Source: Fibrobacterota bacterium (GTDB taxonomy: Bacteria > Fibrobacterota > Chitinivibrionia > Chitinivibrionales > JANQEN01). Taken from it: 14,698 bases of DNA. The translations under genes were made by a program, and so were the position numbers. Below the pieces are notes generated by a model. The model saw only the letters and a list, made by a program, of their open reading frames with translations. It did no database searches and was not told the DNA's origin. Position 1 is the stretch's first letter; every line of letters starts with the position of its first letter. The stretch lies in assembly GCA_030619215.1 (NCBI GenBank), contig JAUXBV010000017.1:1-14698 (forward strand), in the 5' to 3' direction. Positions 1 through 8,164 of this stretch are shown in pieces.

Positions 1-162
1 GAAGAAGCGGAGAAAGCAGAAACTAAAAAACCTGCGGAAATAGAAGATGAAAAATCCGAAGATGTAAAGATCGATGGCGATGAAAAGAAAGAGGAGGTAC
101 GCCGCCCCAGAAGACGCCGTGTAATCAGGAAAAAAGCAACAACTCTTTCCAATGACCAATAA
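1..162 (+). CDS. rpsB: 30S ribosomal protein S2, C-terminal end (partial)
   Basis: Reading frame 1 is open from the first base to a TAA at 160-162 and encodes the last 53 residues of a protein whose start lies outside the window. The visible part is low-complexity: a Glu/Lys-rich stretch, then a strongly basic patch (RRPRRRRVIRKK) and the end SNDQ. No S2 core is visible, so the identification rests on position: rpsB immediately precedes tsf in most bacteria, and S2 proteins of several phyla carry charged C-terminal extensions of this kind. The basic patch could contact rRNA, but that is inference. A 55-base gap without a terminator separates it from tsf, so the two are probably co-transcribed. 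Confidence 0.75.
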   Translation, partial: EEAEKAETKKPAEIEDEKSEDVKIDGDEKKEEVRRPRRRRVIRKKATTLSNDQ

Positions 163-217
163 AAATGGCTATAATCATCATACAGTTTTAGTTTAATTTA
201 TTATAAAGGAGTAAGAC

Positions 218-1099
218 ATGACAATAACGGCATCGCAAGTGATGAAACTGCGTGAAGCTACAGGCCTGGGTATGATGACATGCAAAAAGGCACTTACCGA
301 AGCTGATGGCGATACGGATAAAGCTATTGACAACCTCCGCAAACAGGGGCAGATAACAGCGGCAAAACGGGCCGGCAGAGCTGCAAAGGAAGGAAAGGTT
401 TGCGTTTTAATAAAAGACTCCGATGCTCTTGTCTATGAAGTAAACTCGGAAACAGATTTCGTTGCACGAAACAATGATTTCCTGACCTTTGCGGAAACAC
501 TCGGCACTGTTCTTTTAGAGAAAAAACCTGCTGATCTGGATTCGGCAATGGCATTGACCTCCCCTCTGTTCGCCGATCAAACTGTTGAAGCAAAAGTTCT
601 GGAAATTATGGGAAAAATCGGTGAAAAAATTTCATTTCGAAGATTTAAACTGATTTCAATAGATCAATCAAAAGAGCGTGCTTTCTCATACATCCATGGC
701 AACGGGAAAATTGGTGTTATCGTAATTATTACTGTGGATAAAAGTGAAATGCCGGATTCACAGGCAATTGCCGATCTTGGAAAAGATCTTGCAATGCAGG
801 TTGCCGCTTCAAAACCAGTAGCGGTGAATAGAGAGAGCGTGTCTCAGGATATTGTAGAAAAGGAGAAAGAAATATATCTCTCGCAGGTCAAGTCTTCAGG
901 AAAGCCTGAAAAGATATGGGACAAAATTGTCGATGGAAAACTCAATAAATTCTTCAGGCATTCCTCTCTTTTAGAGCAGGAATTTATTAAGGATACAGAT
1001 ATCACCGTTACCGATAGAATCAAGCAGGTTGAAAAGGAAAATGAATTAACGGTCACTGTCTCCTCTTTCGTGAGATTCGAACTGGGAGTGGAGGAATAA
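218..1099 (+). CDS. tsf: Translation elongation factor Ts
   Basis: EF-Ts is the cytoplasmic nucleotide exchange factor that releases GDP from EF-Tu. The 293-residue product is close to the usual ~280-300. The N-terminal UBA-like domain is clear (LREATGLGMMTCKKAL at about residues 11-26, then a GDTDKAI region). It is followed by the family signature EVNSETDFVARNNDF at about 74-88, whose TDFVARN segment belongs to the EF-Tu contact region. The start is fixed by a strong ribosome binding site, AAGGAG at 207-212, six bases before the ATG. It lies between rpsB and pyrH, and the gap to pyrH is only six bases, so the genes form one transcription unit. No anomalies seen. Confidence 0.97.
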   Translation: MTITASQVMKLREATGLGMMTCKKALTEADGDTDKAIDNLRKQGQITAAKRAGRAAKEGKVCVLIKDSDALVYEVNSETDFVARNNDFLTFAETLGTVLLEKKPADLDSAMALTSPLFADQTVEAKVLEIMGKIGEKISFRRFKLISIDQSKERAFSYIHGNGKIGVIVIITVDKSEMPDSQAIADLGKDLAMQVAASKPVAVNRESVSQDIVEKEKEIYLSQVKSSGKPEKIWDKIVDGKLNKFFRHSSLLEQEFIKDTDITVTDRIKQVEKENELTVTVSSFVRFELGVEE

Positions 1100-1105
1100 T
1101 TTTTC

Positions 1106-1825
1106 GTGGAGCCCTATTATAAACGCATCCTCCTTAAGATCAGCGGTGAGGCTCTTTCCGGTGAGCGTGGTTTTGGTATTGACAATGAAGTTATAAAGCA
1201 GGTAGTATCGGAAATAAAACCGGTTTATAATGCCGGTGTAGAGATCGCCATGGTTATCGGTGGTGGAAATATACTTAGAGGCGTCGAGGCCGCTGCCAAA
1301 GGTTTAAACAGAACCGCTTCGGACACCGTGGGTATGCTTGCAACGATTATTAATTCACTTCTTTTCAAAGAAGCGCTCCTTGGCGCCGGTATTGAAGCGC
1401 GGGTACTCTCTGCAATAAAGGTTGAAAAAGCGGCGGAATTTTACATCCCGCAGCGTGCAATTAACCATATGAATAAAAGGCGAGTGGTTATCATTGCAGG
1501 AGGAACAGGAAACCCGTACTTTACAACCGATACAGCCGCCGCGCTTCGCTGTGTGGAAACGCAGTGTGAGGTATTATTAAAAGCAACCAAGGTAGACGGG
1601 ATATACGATTCGGATCCGGTTAAAAACCCCGATGCCGTTAAACTGAATACCATTACCCATAGTGAAGCTCTGAAACGGGATCTCAGGATAATGGATGCCA
1701 CCGCATTCTCCCTGTGCATGGAAAATAATGTTCCTATTATTGTATTTAAACTCCTTGAGTCCGGAAACCTTCGCAAATGTATTGAGGGACATCAAATAGG
1801 CTCCATTGTAAATAAAGGAGAGTAG
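1106..1825 (+). CDS. pyrH: UMP kinase
   Basis: This cytoplasmic enzyme phosphorylates UMP to UDP with ATP in pyrimidine nucleotide synthesis; it belongs to the bacterial amino acid kinase fold, not the eukaryotic UMP/CMP kinases. At 239 residues it has the normal length. Family motifs are intact: the N-terminal phosphate loop LLKISGEAL, the glycine-rich VIGGGNILRG, the DTVGMLATIIN helix, AGGTGNPYFTTDTAA and KATKVDGIYDSDP. The start is a GTG at 1106, chosen because the following MEPYYKRILLKISGEAL is the expected N-terminus and because GGAGTGGAGGAA lies just upstream, overlapping the tsf end. The stop is four bases before frr, which suggests coupled translation. Confidence 0.96.
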   Translation: MEPYYKRILLKISGEALSGERGFGIDNEVIKQVVSEIKPVYNAGVEIAMVIGGGNILRGVEAAAKGLNRTASDTVGMLATIINSLLFKEALLGAGIEARVLSAIKVEKAAEFYIPQRAINHMNKRRVVIIAGGTGNPYFTTDTAAALRCVETQCEVLLKATKVDGIYDSDPVKNPDAVKLNTITHSEALKRDLRIMDATAFSLCMENNVPIIVFKLLESGNLRKCIEGHQIGSIVNKGE

Positions 1826-1828
1826 GAA

Positions 1829-2392
1829 ATGAGTGTAATCGAATCTGTCAATTCTGAAACAGAAGAGCGAATGGGGAAAACGGTTGAAAATCTAAAAAAG
1901 GAATTCTCACGAATTCGCACCGGCCGTGCCACACCATCGCTACTTGAAGGAATCACCGTTGAATATTACGGTACGCCCATGCCGGTAAACCAGGTTGCGA
2001 CCATTACCATTCCCGAAGCGCGATTGATTCTTGTGCAGCCGTGGGAAAAAAACATGCTCGGCCCCATTGAAAAGGCAATTCAAGCCTCTAACCTGGGGCT
2101 TAACCCGATGAATGACGGTAATATCATCCGCCTGCCGATTCCGTCACTCACCGAGGAGCGTCGAAAGGAGCTCTATAAGAACTGTAAAAAGGCAAGCGAA
2201 GACAGTAAAGTTGCTATCAGGAACATCCGCCGTGACAGCAATGAAAAGCTGAAAAAAGCGGAAAAGGATAAAGAGATAACGCAGGATGAACAGAAAATAG
2301 GCCTTGACGAAATTCAGGAGTTAACCGACAGGTTCATAAAAGCCATTGATGAGCAATTGACAATTAAAGAAAAAGAGATTATGGAAATATAG
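1829..2392 (+). CDS. frr: Ribosome recycling factor
   Basis: RRF works with EF-G to split the post-termination ribosome complex. The product has 187 residues (family ~185). It contains the conserved RTGRATPSLLEGI segment of the helical domain, the hinge and domain II region EYYGTPMPVNQVATIT, then QPWEKNMLGPIEKAI, the NDGNIIRLPIPSLTEERRKEL motif, and the C-terminal long helix rich in Lys and Glu. GGAG in the end of pyrH provides the ribosome binding site; only three bases separate the pyrH stop from the frr ATG. It is the last gene of this transcription unit, because a terminator hairpin follows about 95 bases downstream. Confidence 0.97.
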   Translation: MSVIESVNSETEERMGKTVENLKKEFSRIRTGRATPSLLEGITVEYYGTPMPVNQVATITIPEARLILVQPWEKNMLGPIEKAIQASNLGLNPMNDGNIIRLPIPSLTEERRKELYKNCKKASEDSKVAIRNIRRDSNEKLKKAEKDKEITQDEQKIGLDEIQELTDRFIKAIDEQLTIKEKEIMEI

Positions 2393-2486
2393 CTTGCAGA
2401 AAAACGTTCTTTTAAAGGAAGTGTCATCAGGGCGAATATTTTTTCAATTAAGCTATCCATTTTGAAAATCAGTATAATTAAATCAT

Positions 2487-2523
2487 AAACCCCTTTGACT
2501 TCACAAAAGGGGTTTTATATTTT
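2487..2523 (+). terminator. Intrinsic terminator after frr
   Basis: A perfect 10-bp stem, AAACCCCTTT (2487-2496) and AAAGGGGTTT (2506-2515), encloses a 9-base loop and runs into a U-rich tail (TTTTATATTTT). The 3' arm merges with the tail, as in a typical Rho-independent terminator. It separates the tsf-pyrH-frr unit from uppS and lies 34 bases before the uppS ATG. Since no convincing promoter lies between hairpin and gene, read-through or a weak promoter must supply uppS; partial attenuation is possible. Confidence 0.85.
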
Positions 2524-2556
2524 GCTCATTATCATTATATTTTTACTGTGAGAATT

Positions 2557-3264
2557 ATGAACGTTCCGAAACATATAGGCATAATCATGGACGGCAACGG
2601 CCGCTGGGCAAAAAAGCGCGGCCTGCCGAGAGTTATGGGGCACCGTAAGGGCACCGAAGCTACGCACAACATTGTCGAAGCATGCGGTGAGCTCGGCGTC
2701 TCGTATCTTACCATATATGTTTTTTCCGCTGAAAACTGGGGCAGGCCGGAAAGCGAGGTAAAATTTCTCATGGAGCTTCTTGTTGAGATGATTCACAAGG
2801 AAGTAGACCTGCTCAATAAAAATAACGTTCAATTACATGCAATCGGCGATTTGGCAAAACTGCCGGAAAGCACATATATAGAGGTTATCAAAGGAATTGA
2901 AAGAACAAAAGACAATAGCGGCCTCAACCTCATTCTCGCTCTCAGCTATGGCGGGCGCGACGATATTGTCAATGCGGCAAAACTTTTTACCAGGGACGCC
3001 GTAAAAGACCCTTCCCTCATTGACAAACTCGATGAAGATACTTTTCGGAAATATTTATACACATCACCCTATCCCGACCCGGAACTTATAATACGCACCG
3101 GGGGAGAGAAACGTATCAGCAACTTTCTTATATGGCAGATCGCCTATTCAGAGCTTTACATAACAGACACACTCTGGCCGGACTTTAATAAGGATTGCCT
3201 TGCAGAAGCTATTGAAGACTTCAACAGCCGCGAACGCAGGTTTGGAAAGGTCCAAAAGCCCTAA
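2557..3264 (+). CDS. uppS: Isoprenyl transferase, undecaprenyl diphosphate synthase type (cis-prenyltransferase)
   Basis: UppS condenses isopentenyl diphosphate units onto farnesyl diphosphate in cis, making the C55 lipid carrier for peptidoglycan and other cell wall polymers. The 235-residue product has the complete family set: HIGIIMDGNGRWAKKRG with the catalytic Asp at residue 12, the FSAENWGRP loop, SYGGRDDIV, IIRTGGEKRISNFLIWQ, the LWPDF motif and the C-terminal SRERRFGKV. The ATG at 2557 is preferred because the family starts a few residues before HIxIIMDGNG; an in-frame GTG at 2548 would add three residues and cannot be excluded. Neither start has a good Shine-Dalgarno sequence. The stop TAA abuts the cdsA ATG with no spacer. 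Confidence 0.96.
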   Translation: MNVPKHIGIIMDGNGRWAKKRGLPRVMGHRKGTEATHNIVEACGELGVSYLTIYVFSAENWGRPESEVKFLMELLVEMIHKEVDLLNKNNVQLHAIGDLAKLPESTYIEVIKGIERTKDNSGLNLILALSYGGRDDIVNAAKLFTRDAVKDPSLIDKLDEDTFRKYLYTSPYPDPELIIRTGGEKRISNFLIWQIAYSELYITDTLWPDFNKDCLAEAIEDFNSRERRFGKVQKP

Positions 3265-4176
3265 ATGAATATTGCTAACCTTAGAAAACGCGTCTTCTTT
3301 GCTTTATGGGCAGCACCGCTTGGATGGTGGGTTGTTAATTCAAAATTATCTCTTCTATCTTTCTTACCGGGTGCAATTACATCAAAATATTCCATTCATG
3401 TTTACCCGGCAAATGTTCTGGCTGTTATCCTTATCTTTTGGGCTGCTTCGGAATATATCGGTATGCTCAGAAGATTATACCCGAAACACGGCTTCTGGCT
3501 CATCTATATATGGCTCGGGTACCAGACCCTTGCCTACTTTGCTCCAGACAACCTTCTTACATGGAATAAAGACACCTATATTCTCCTGATCCTTGTTGCA
3601 CTGGAAGCGGTAGTATGGGGCAAGCATACAGGCCGCTGGAAACGCGCCAGCCTTCTTTTCAGCGGGACGTCATTTTTAATTATCGCGCTCTTTTCAATGC
3701 TTGATTTTTACGACGAACCGTTCCGGAAAATTTTCCCTGCCCAATATGCACATTCCATGCTTTCACAACTGGGTGTCGTTTTCGTGGTCGGATCAATATT
3801 TCTCTGTGATTCAGCGGCGTTTTTTGCGGGGTCGCTTTTTGGTAAACATCACTTCAGCTCCATATCTCCCAAAAAAACCGTTGAAGGGGGCATCGCAGGC
3901 CTCGTCGTATCGACCATCACCGTGGGAATCGGATGGTATTTTTTTGCTGACGACAAATATCCCCTTATTCTTGGTATTATCCTGGGCTTATTAACCGGCC
4001 TCTTTGCACAAATCGGGGACCTGTTGGTTTCACTGATAAAACGATATTTTCATGTTAAGGACACTTCAAACCTTATTCCCGGACATGGCGGTATCCTTGA
4101 TAGATTCGACAGTGTCTTTTTTGCCGCCCCGATTATTAACCTGTATGTAATCATTATTAACAGAGTTATACAATAA
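3265..4176 (+). CDS. cdsA: Phosphatidate cytidylyltransferase (CDP-diglyceride synthase)
   Basis: This inner-membrane enzyme makes CDP-diacylglycerol from CTP and phosphatidic acid, the branch point of phospholipid synthesis. The 303-residue protein is hydrophobic with about seven or eight predicted membrane segments. The CDP-diglyceride synthase signature lies at residues 256-282 (SLIKRYFHVKD, then PGHGGILDRFD), including the metal-binding Asp residues. The upstream CDSAAFFAGSLFGKH block (181-195) followed by SPKKTVEGG is the other conserved region. The ATG directly follows the uppS stop, so translation is probably coupled; dxr starts six bases after its stop. The 20-50 region is longer and less conserved than in compact homologues. 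Confidence 0.95.
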   Translation: MNIANLRKRVFFALWAAPLGWWVVNSKLSLLSFLPGAITSKYSIHVYPANVLAVILIFWAASEYIGMLRRLYPKHGFWLIYIWLGYQTLAYFAPDNLLTWNKDTYILLILVALEAVVWGKHTGRWKRASLLFSGTSFLIIALFSMLDFYDEPFRKIFPAQYAHSMLSQLGVVFVVGSIFLCDSAAFFAGSLFGKHHFSSISPKKTVEGGIAGLVVSTITVGIGWYFFADDKYPLILGIILGLLTGLFAQIGDLLVSLIKRYFHVKDTSNLIPGHGGILDRFDSVFFAAPIINLYVIIINRVIQ

Positions 4177-4181
4177 CAAAA

Positions 4182-5336
4182 ATGAAAATCTTACTCCTCG
4201 GCTCAACCGGATCGATTGGGAAAAGCACCCTGAACTGTGTACGCCGATTCAAAGACTCCTTTGAACTGGCTGGATTAACCGTGAATAACAACATTGAGGA
4301 TCTTGCAGTACAGGTTGATGAATTTAGTGTGTCATCCGTCTGCGTATGCTCTGAGGAAGCGGCTGAAGATGCACGAAAAATGCTGCCGTCGATAATAAAG
4401 ATTTTTAAAGGTAAAAAGGGACTTGAGGACATTGTAAACGAAACCGATTTTGACATACTGCTCAATGCCCTTGTCGGAGCTGTAGGCTTCAGGCCGACCG
4501 TTGCGGCACTTAAAAGGAAAAAGCGCGTCGCTTTGGCCAATAAGGAAAGCCTTGTTATCGGCGGTGAAATAATCTCTTCGCTTCTCAAAGAGGGATACGG
4601 TGAGCTGATCCCTGTTGACAGCGAGCACAGCGCGATCCTGCAATGCCTTAACGGCGAGGATCCGGAAGCTATTGAAAGTATTACCATCACCGCATCGGGC
4701 GGGCCTTTTCGCAATAAAAATATCGAGCATTTTAACACCATTACCCCGAAGGAGGCCCTCAACCATCCCACATGGTCAATGGGAAATAAAATTACAATAG
4801 ACTCCTCCACCCTGATTAACAAGGGATTCGAGGTAATAGAGGCTCACTATCTCTTCAAGCTGCCCTATGATAGACTCCACGTCATGATTCACCCCCAGTC
4901 AATCATACACTCAATGGTCACGTTTCAAGATGGCGCCGTGATGGCGCAGTGCGGCGTGCCTGATATGGAACTGCCTATCCAGTATGCCCTCAGCTATCCG
5001 AAAAGACTTCCCATAATGGGAACAAGGCTTGATTTAGTTGAAACCGGCTCATTGACATTTGCGGAACCTGATTTCAACCGCTTCCCATGCCTGAAGCTCT
5101 GCATTGAAGCTGGAAAACAGGGAGGGACCCTGACAACCGTGCTTAACGCAGCTAACGAAATTGCGGTGCAGCAGTTTCTCAAGGGCGGCATCAGCTTCAA
5201 CCAGATAGCTGAAGTGATTGGGCAGGCTCTAAACAAACATCAAAATCAAAAAGTGGGAACCGTTGAACAGATTGAAGAAATAGATGCACTGACCCGTAAT
5301 CAGGTATTGAAAAGTATTAAAGATATAAAGCACTAA
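4182..5336 (+). CDS. dxr: 1-deoxy-D-xylulose 5-phosphate reductoisomerase
   Basis: Dxr converts DXP to 2-C-methyl-D-erythritol 4-phosphate with NADPH, the first committed step of the MEP isoprenoid pathway, in the cytoplasm. The 384 residues match the family length. The NADPH loop is GSTGSIG at residues 7-13; ANKESLVIGG lies at 119-128; the metal ligands are Asp146 and Glu148 in PVDSEHS and Glu217 in the NKGFEVIEAHYLF block; the flexible substrate loop lies around SGGPF and HPTWSMGNKIT (196-205). There is no recognisable Shine-Dalgarno sequence, and the ATG lies five bases past the cdsA stop, suggesting coupling. It supplies precursors for the UppS product encoded two genes upstream. Confidence 0.97.
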   Translation: MKILLLGSTGSIGKSTLNCVRRFKDSFELAGLTVNNNIEDLAVQVDEFSVSSVCVCSEEAAEDARKMLPSIIKIFKGKKGLEDIVNETDFDILLNALVGAVGFRPTVAALKRKKRVALANKESLVIGGEIISSLLKEGYGELIPVDSEHSAILQCLNGEDPEAIESITITASGGPFRNKNIEHFNTITPKEALNHPTWSMGNKITIDSSTLINKGFEVIEAHYLFKLPYDRLHVMIHPQSIIHSMVTFQDGAVMAQCGVPDMELPIQYALSYPKRLPIMGTRLDLVETGSLTFAEPDFNRFPCLKLCIEAGKQGGTLTTVLNAANEIAVQQFLKGGISFNQIAEVIGQALNKHQNQKVGTVEQIEEIDALTRNQVLKSIKDIKH

Positions 5337-5375
5337 GCTATTTTTAAAGAAACTAACCATAGAAAGAATTAACAA

Positions 5376-6707
5376 ATGACATTTATGCTGCAGATCGTTA
5401 TCGGAATCTTCATACTTGGCATACTGGTGCTTATTCATGAGGCCGGGCATTTTCTCGTTGCAAAAGCATGTGGCGTGCGCGTACTTACCTTTTCAATCGG
5501 ATTCGGCAGGCCTCTTTTTGCAAAAACAATCGGTAATACGGAATATCGTATCAGCTCAATCCCACTTGGCGGATATGTCCACATGGCCGGTGAACATCCT
5601 GAAGACAGCCATGCAGGCGCTGAAGATGAATTTACCGGCAAGCCGGTCTGGCAACGCGCATCAGTGGCAATAGCAGGGCCGTTGGCAAATGTCATTACCT
5701 CCATAATGTTTCTCTGGATCCTCTATATGGTTGGTGTTCAAACCCAGGTATACCAGAAGAGTCCCATAATCGGAAAGGTGGAAAAGGATTCCCCTGCTTT
5801 TATTGTCGGGTTAGAACAGGGTGACAGTATTATCGCGATAAACAATTCCCCGGTACATGACTGGAACCGGATAAAAAAGGTATTCTCTCTGCAGGAAGAA
5901 GTTTACGAAATTTCTTTTATCCGAAAAGGTGAGAAGAAAGAAGCAGCTATTGAAATGTCCCAGGGTAAAAAAGGTGATATACCCGAATTCCCTCTTGCAG
6001 GTTTAGAGCCGGTATTCCCTCCCCGTATCGGCGAAGTTAATGAAGGCTCCCCCGCGGAAAAAAACGGCATCCTTCCGGGTGATCTAATACTCGCAATTGA
6101 TAATACCACCATTAACACCTGGACTCAGATTCCTGATCTGGTGTCAAACTATGACTCTCTCCTGGGCCCAACACAGCTTGTCATAATGCGGGATGACTCT
6201 GTTGTTATTATTAACGCAGTGCCTTCATATAACGCAGACTACAAGAGATTTCTTCTCGGTATTGCCCTGGAAACAGAAACCGTTCAGTATGGTGTAATCG
6301 AAGCAATCCCTAAAGCCCTGGAAAAATCGTGGGAATATACCACGCTCATTTTTGATATGCTTTCAAAGCTTGTGAAGCGGAAAGTCTCTCCAAAGCAGCT
6401 CGCAGGGCCGGTGGGGATCATACAGATGTCGGGGGCCGCGGCTCTCGGGAGTATTACATTCCTTTTGAATTTCATGGCGCTCATCGGCATCAACCTTGCA
6501 GTAATAAACCTGTTCCCCCTGATAATTACCGATGGTGGCGTCCTCTTCTTTCTGATCATTGAAAGTATAAGGAGAAAACCGCTTTCCCTCAAAACACAGC
6601 TTCTTCTTAATAAAATTGCCATTGCCTTCTTTATCGCTCTTTTCATCTTCGTTACCTTTAATGACATTATGAGGCTGCCGAAGATGTTTCAGCTTTTAGG
6701 GAAGTGA
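5376..6707 (+). CDS. rseP: RIP metalloprotease RseP (site-2 protease)
   Basis: RseP is a zinc protease of the inner membrane that cleaves transmembrane substrates such as anti-sigma factors and signal-peptide remnants. At 443 residues it has the two-PDZ layout: membrane segment 1 with the zinc motif HEAGH (residues 21-25), the GGYVHMAGE membrane-associated loop (65-73), a second membrane segment near 100-120, PDZ domains about 130-210 and 212-290, then NLFPLIITDGG (378-388) carrying the third zinc ligand Asp386. The usual form of that motif is LDGGH; here Leu is Thr385 and His is Val389, while the Asp is kept, so activity is plausible. It follows dxr by 39 bases with a weak AGAAAG ribosome binding site, and is the last gene of the cluster. 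Confidence 0.95.
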   Translation: MTFMLQIVIGIFILGILVLIHEAGHFLVAKACGVRVLTFSIGFGRPLFAKTIGNTEYRISSIPLGGYVHMAGEHPEDSHAGAEDEFTGKPVWQRASVAIAGPLANVITSIMFLWILYMVGVQTQVYQKSPIIGKVEKDSPAFIVGLEQGDSIIAINNSPVHDWNRIKKVFSLQEEVYEISFIRKGEKKEAAIEMSQGKKGDIPEFPLAGLEPVFPPRIGEVNEGSPAEKNGILPGDLILAIDNTTINTWTQIPDLVSNYDSLLGPTQLVIMRDDSVVIINAVPSYNADYKRFLLGIALETETVQYGVIEAIPKALEKSWEYTTLIFDMLSKLVKRKVSPKQLAGPVGIIQMSGAAALGSITFLLNFMALIGINLAVINLFPLIITDGGVLFFLIIESIRRKPLSLKTQLLLNKIAIAFFIALFIFVTFNDIMRLPKMFQLLGK

Positions 6708-6733
6708 AATTTTTTATTAATTATTAATTTTTC

Positions 6734-6866
6734 GTAACTACTCAGGTATCCTTCGCATAAAGCGTCATTGCGAGCGTAGCGAAGCAATCTCATCTTTTCG
6801 AATGCAGGGGATTGCTTCGCTTCGCTCGCAATGACACTGAGAAAACCGCATCACCTGAATAGTCAC
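6734..6866. repeat. Nested palindromic intergenic repeat (MITE/REP-like)
   Basis: Two concentric inverted repeats lie in the gap between rseP and the flavoprotein gene. The inner arms, 6764-6788 and 6811-6835, are 25 bases long with one mismatch and a 22-base loop; they start GTCATTGCGAGCG and would fold into a very stable hairpin. The outer arms, 6734-6747 (GTAACTACTCAGGT) and 6853-6866, match in 12 of 14 positions. The inner core resembles widespread palindromic intergenic repeats that I recall from many bacterial genomes. The outer arms make it look like a small element with terminal inverted repeats. No coding capacity. It could also act as a bidirectional transcription stop after rseP, although no clear U-tract follows. 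Confidence 0.8.
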
Positions 6867-6892
6867 ATTTTTTTTTACAATTAACTCAATTT

Positions 6893-8164
6893 ATGAAAAA
6901 CAATAAATACAACTTAGCGGTAATCGGTGGTGGACCAACTGGAATGATCGCGGCAGGACATGCGGGAGAACTCGGCTCCCGTGTTATTTTACTTGAAAAA
7001 AACGAACATCTGGGAGTAAAGCTTTTAATTACCGGAAAAGGCAGATGTAATATTACAAATGCAGAAGAAGATTTGAAAAAACTAATAAATATTTATGGAC
7101 AAAATGGTAAATTTCTATATCCTGCTTTAAATAAATTTTCCAACAAAGATGTGGTGGTTTTTTTTGAAAGTCACGGACTTAAAACAAAAGTGGAAAGAGG
7201 CGGGAGAGTCTTCCCTGTCTCAGATAATGCCAAAGATGTTGTAGGTTGTTTAAAAAAATATTTAAAAGATAACAATGTGGAAATCAGATTGAATAGTCCG
7301 GTTGAAAAAATAATTATCAGTACCGAAAACAGTAATGATAATAAAATAGATAAAATTATTTTAAAAAACGGTGAAGAAATTATTGCAGCTAATTTTTTAT
7401 TTGCAACCGGAGGGAAATCTTATCCCGGGACCGGTTCTACCGGCGATGCATATAAATGGCTTAAAAAAATAGGGCATACAGTGGTAGAACCAAAACCGGC
7501 GCTTACTCCTGTTATCGTTAAAGAAAAAATAGTTAAAAAGCTTGAAGGTTTGAGTTTGAAAAATGTAGAAGTAAGTTTATGGAAAAAACGTAAACTTGAC
7601 TCTTGTTTTGGTGAAGCGCTTTTTACCGAAAATGGTTTAAGTGGCCCAACAGTATTAAATTTGAGCAAAAAAATAGGTGAAAACAAAATAAAAGATTTAA
7701 AAATAAAAATAAATTTTAAACCTGCACTCGATTACCCAACTTTAGACAAAAGGATTCTAAGGGATTTTAAAGAGCAAAAAAACAAACAATTCAAAAACAG
7801 CTTAAATAAACTGCTGCCTAAAAAACTTATTCCTGTTATTATTAAATTATCCGGAATTGAAGAAAATAAAAAAGTAAATGAAGTAACAAAAATTGAAAGA
7901 AAAAAATTAACCAAACTTTTAAAAGAATTTGAGCTTAGTATTAAAGGGCTTGTTGGTTTCGAAAAAGCGATTGTAACTTCAGGTGGAGTGGACTTAAAAG
8001 AAGTTTATCCAAAAACAATGAAGTCAAAAATAATAGGTAATCTGTATTTTGCCGGGGAAGTTTTAGATATTGACGGCCCGACTGGTGGATATAACCTGCA
8101 AGTCGCGTGGAGTACCGGGTATTTGGCTGGTGAAAAGAGCAATACATGTCGTTTGTTCACCTAA
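6893..8164 (+). CDS. HI0933-family FAD-dependent oxidoreductase (YhiN/BaiN-like flavoprotein)
   Basis: The 423-residue product begins with a dinucleotide-binding motif IGGGPTG at residues 11-17 for FAD. It carries the family blocks LITGKGRCNITN, FLFATGGKSYPGTGSTGDAY, GEALFTENGLSGPTVLNLS, VTSGGVDLKEV and the C-terminal FAD-closing YFAGEVLDIDGPTGGYN followed by AWSTGYLAG. Homologues are cytoplasmic flavoproteins; some reduce bile acid intermediates, but for most the substrate is unknown. The gene is much richer in A and T than the cluster to its left, with long runs of Lys, Asn and Ile codons, suggesting separate acquisition. No Shine-Dalgarno sequence is visible before the ATG. The last seven residues (NTCRLFT) are not family sequence: they come from reading a DUF4258 gene remnant out of frame, which also supplies the stop. 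Confidence 0.93.
   Translation: MKNNKYNLAVIGGGPTGMIAAGHAGELGSRVILLEKNEHLGVKLLITGKGRCNITNAEEDLKKLINIYGQNGKFLYPALNKFSNKDVVVFFESHGLKTKVERGGRVFPVSDNAKDVVGCLKKYLKDNNVEIRLNSPVEKIIISTENSNDNKIDKIILKNGEEIIAANFLFATGGKSYPGTGSTGDAYKWLKKIGHTVVEPKPALTPVIVKEKIVKKLEGLSLKNVEVSLWKKRKLDSCFGEALFTENGLSGPTVLNLSKKIGENKIKDLKIKINFKPALDYPTLDKRILRDFKEQKNKQFKNSLNKLLPKKLIPVIIKLSGIEENKKVNEVTKIERKKLTKLLKEFELSIKGLVGFEKAIVTSGGVDLKEVYPKTMKSKIIGNLYFAGEVLDIDGPTGGYNLQVAWSTGYLAGEKSNTCRLFT

Noticed and set aside
2462..2490. Possible promoter TTGAAA with a -10-like box before uppS
   Set aside because: Any transcript from it would run straight into the terminator at 2487-2523, and the -10 match is poor.
4166..4822. Long - strand open frame (218 codons) opposite dxr
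   Set aside because: It is antisense to an unmistakable dxr gene, has no recognisable domain, and its low-complexity Ser-rich translation is typical of a shadow frame.
6734..6866. Nested palindrome considered as an attC site
   Set aside because: The long near-perfect inner stem, lack of an unpaired spacer and lack of AAC/GTT R-box geometry do not fit attC.
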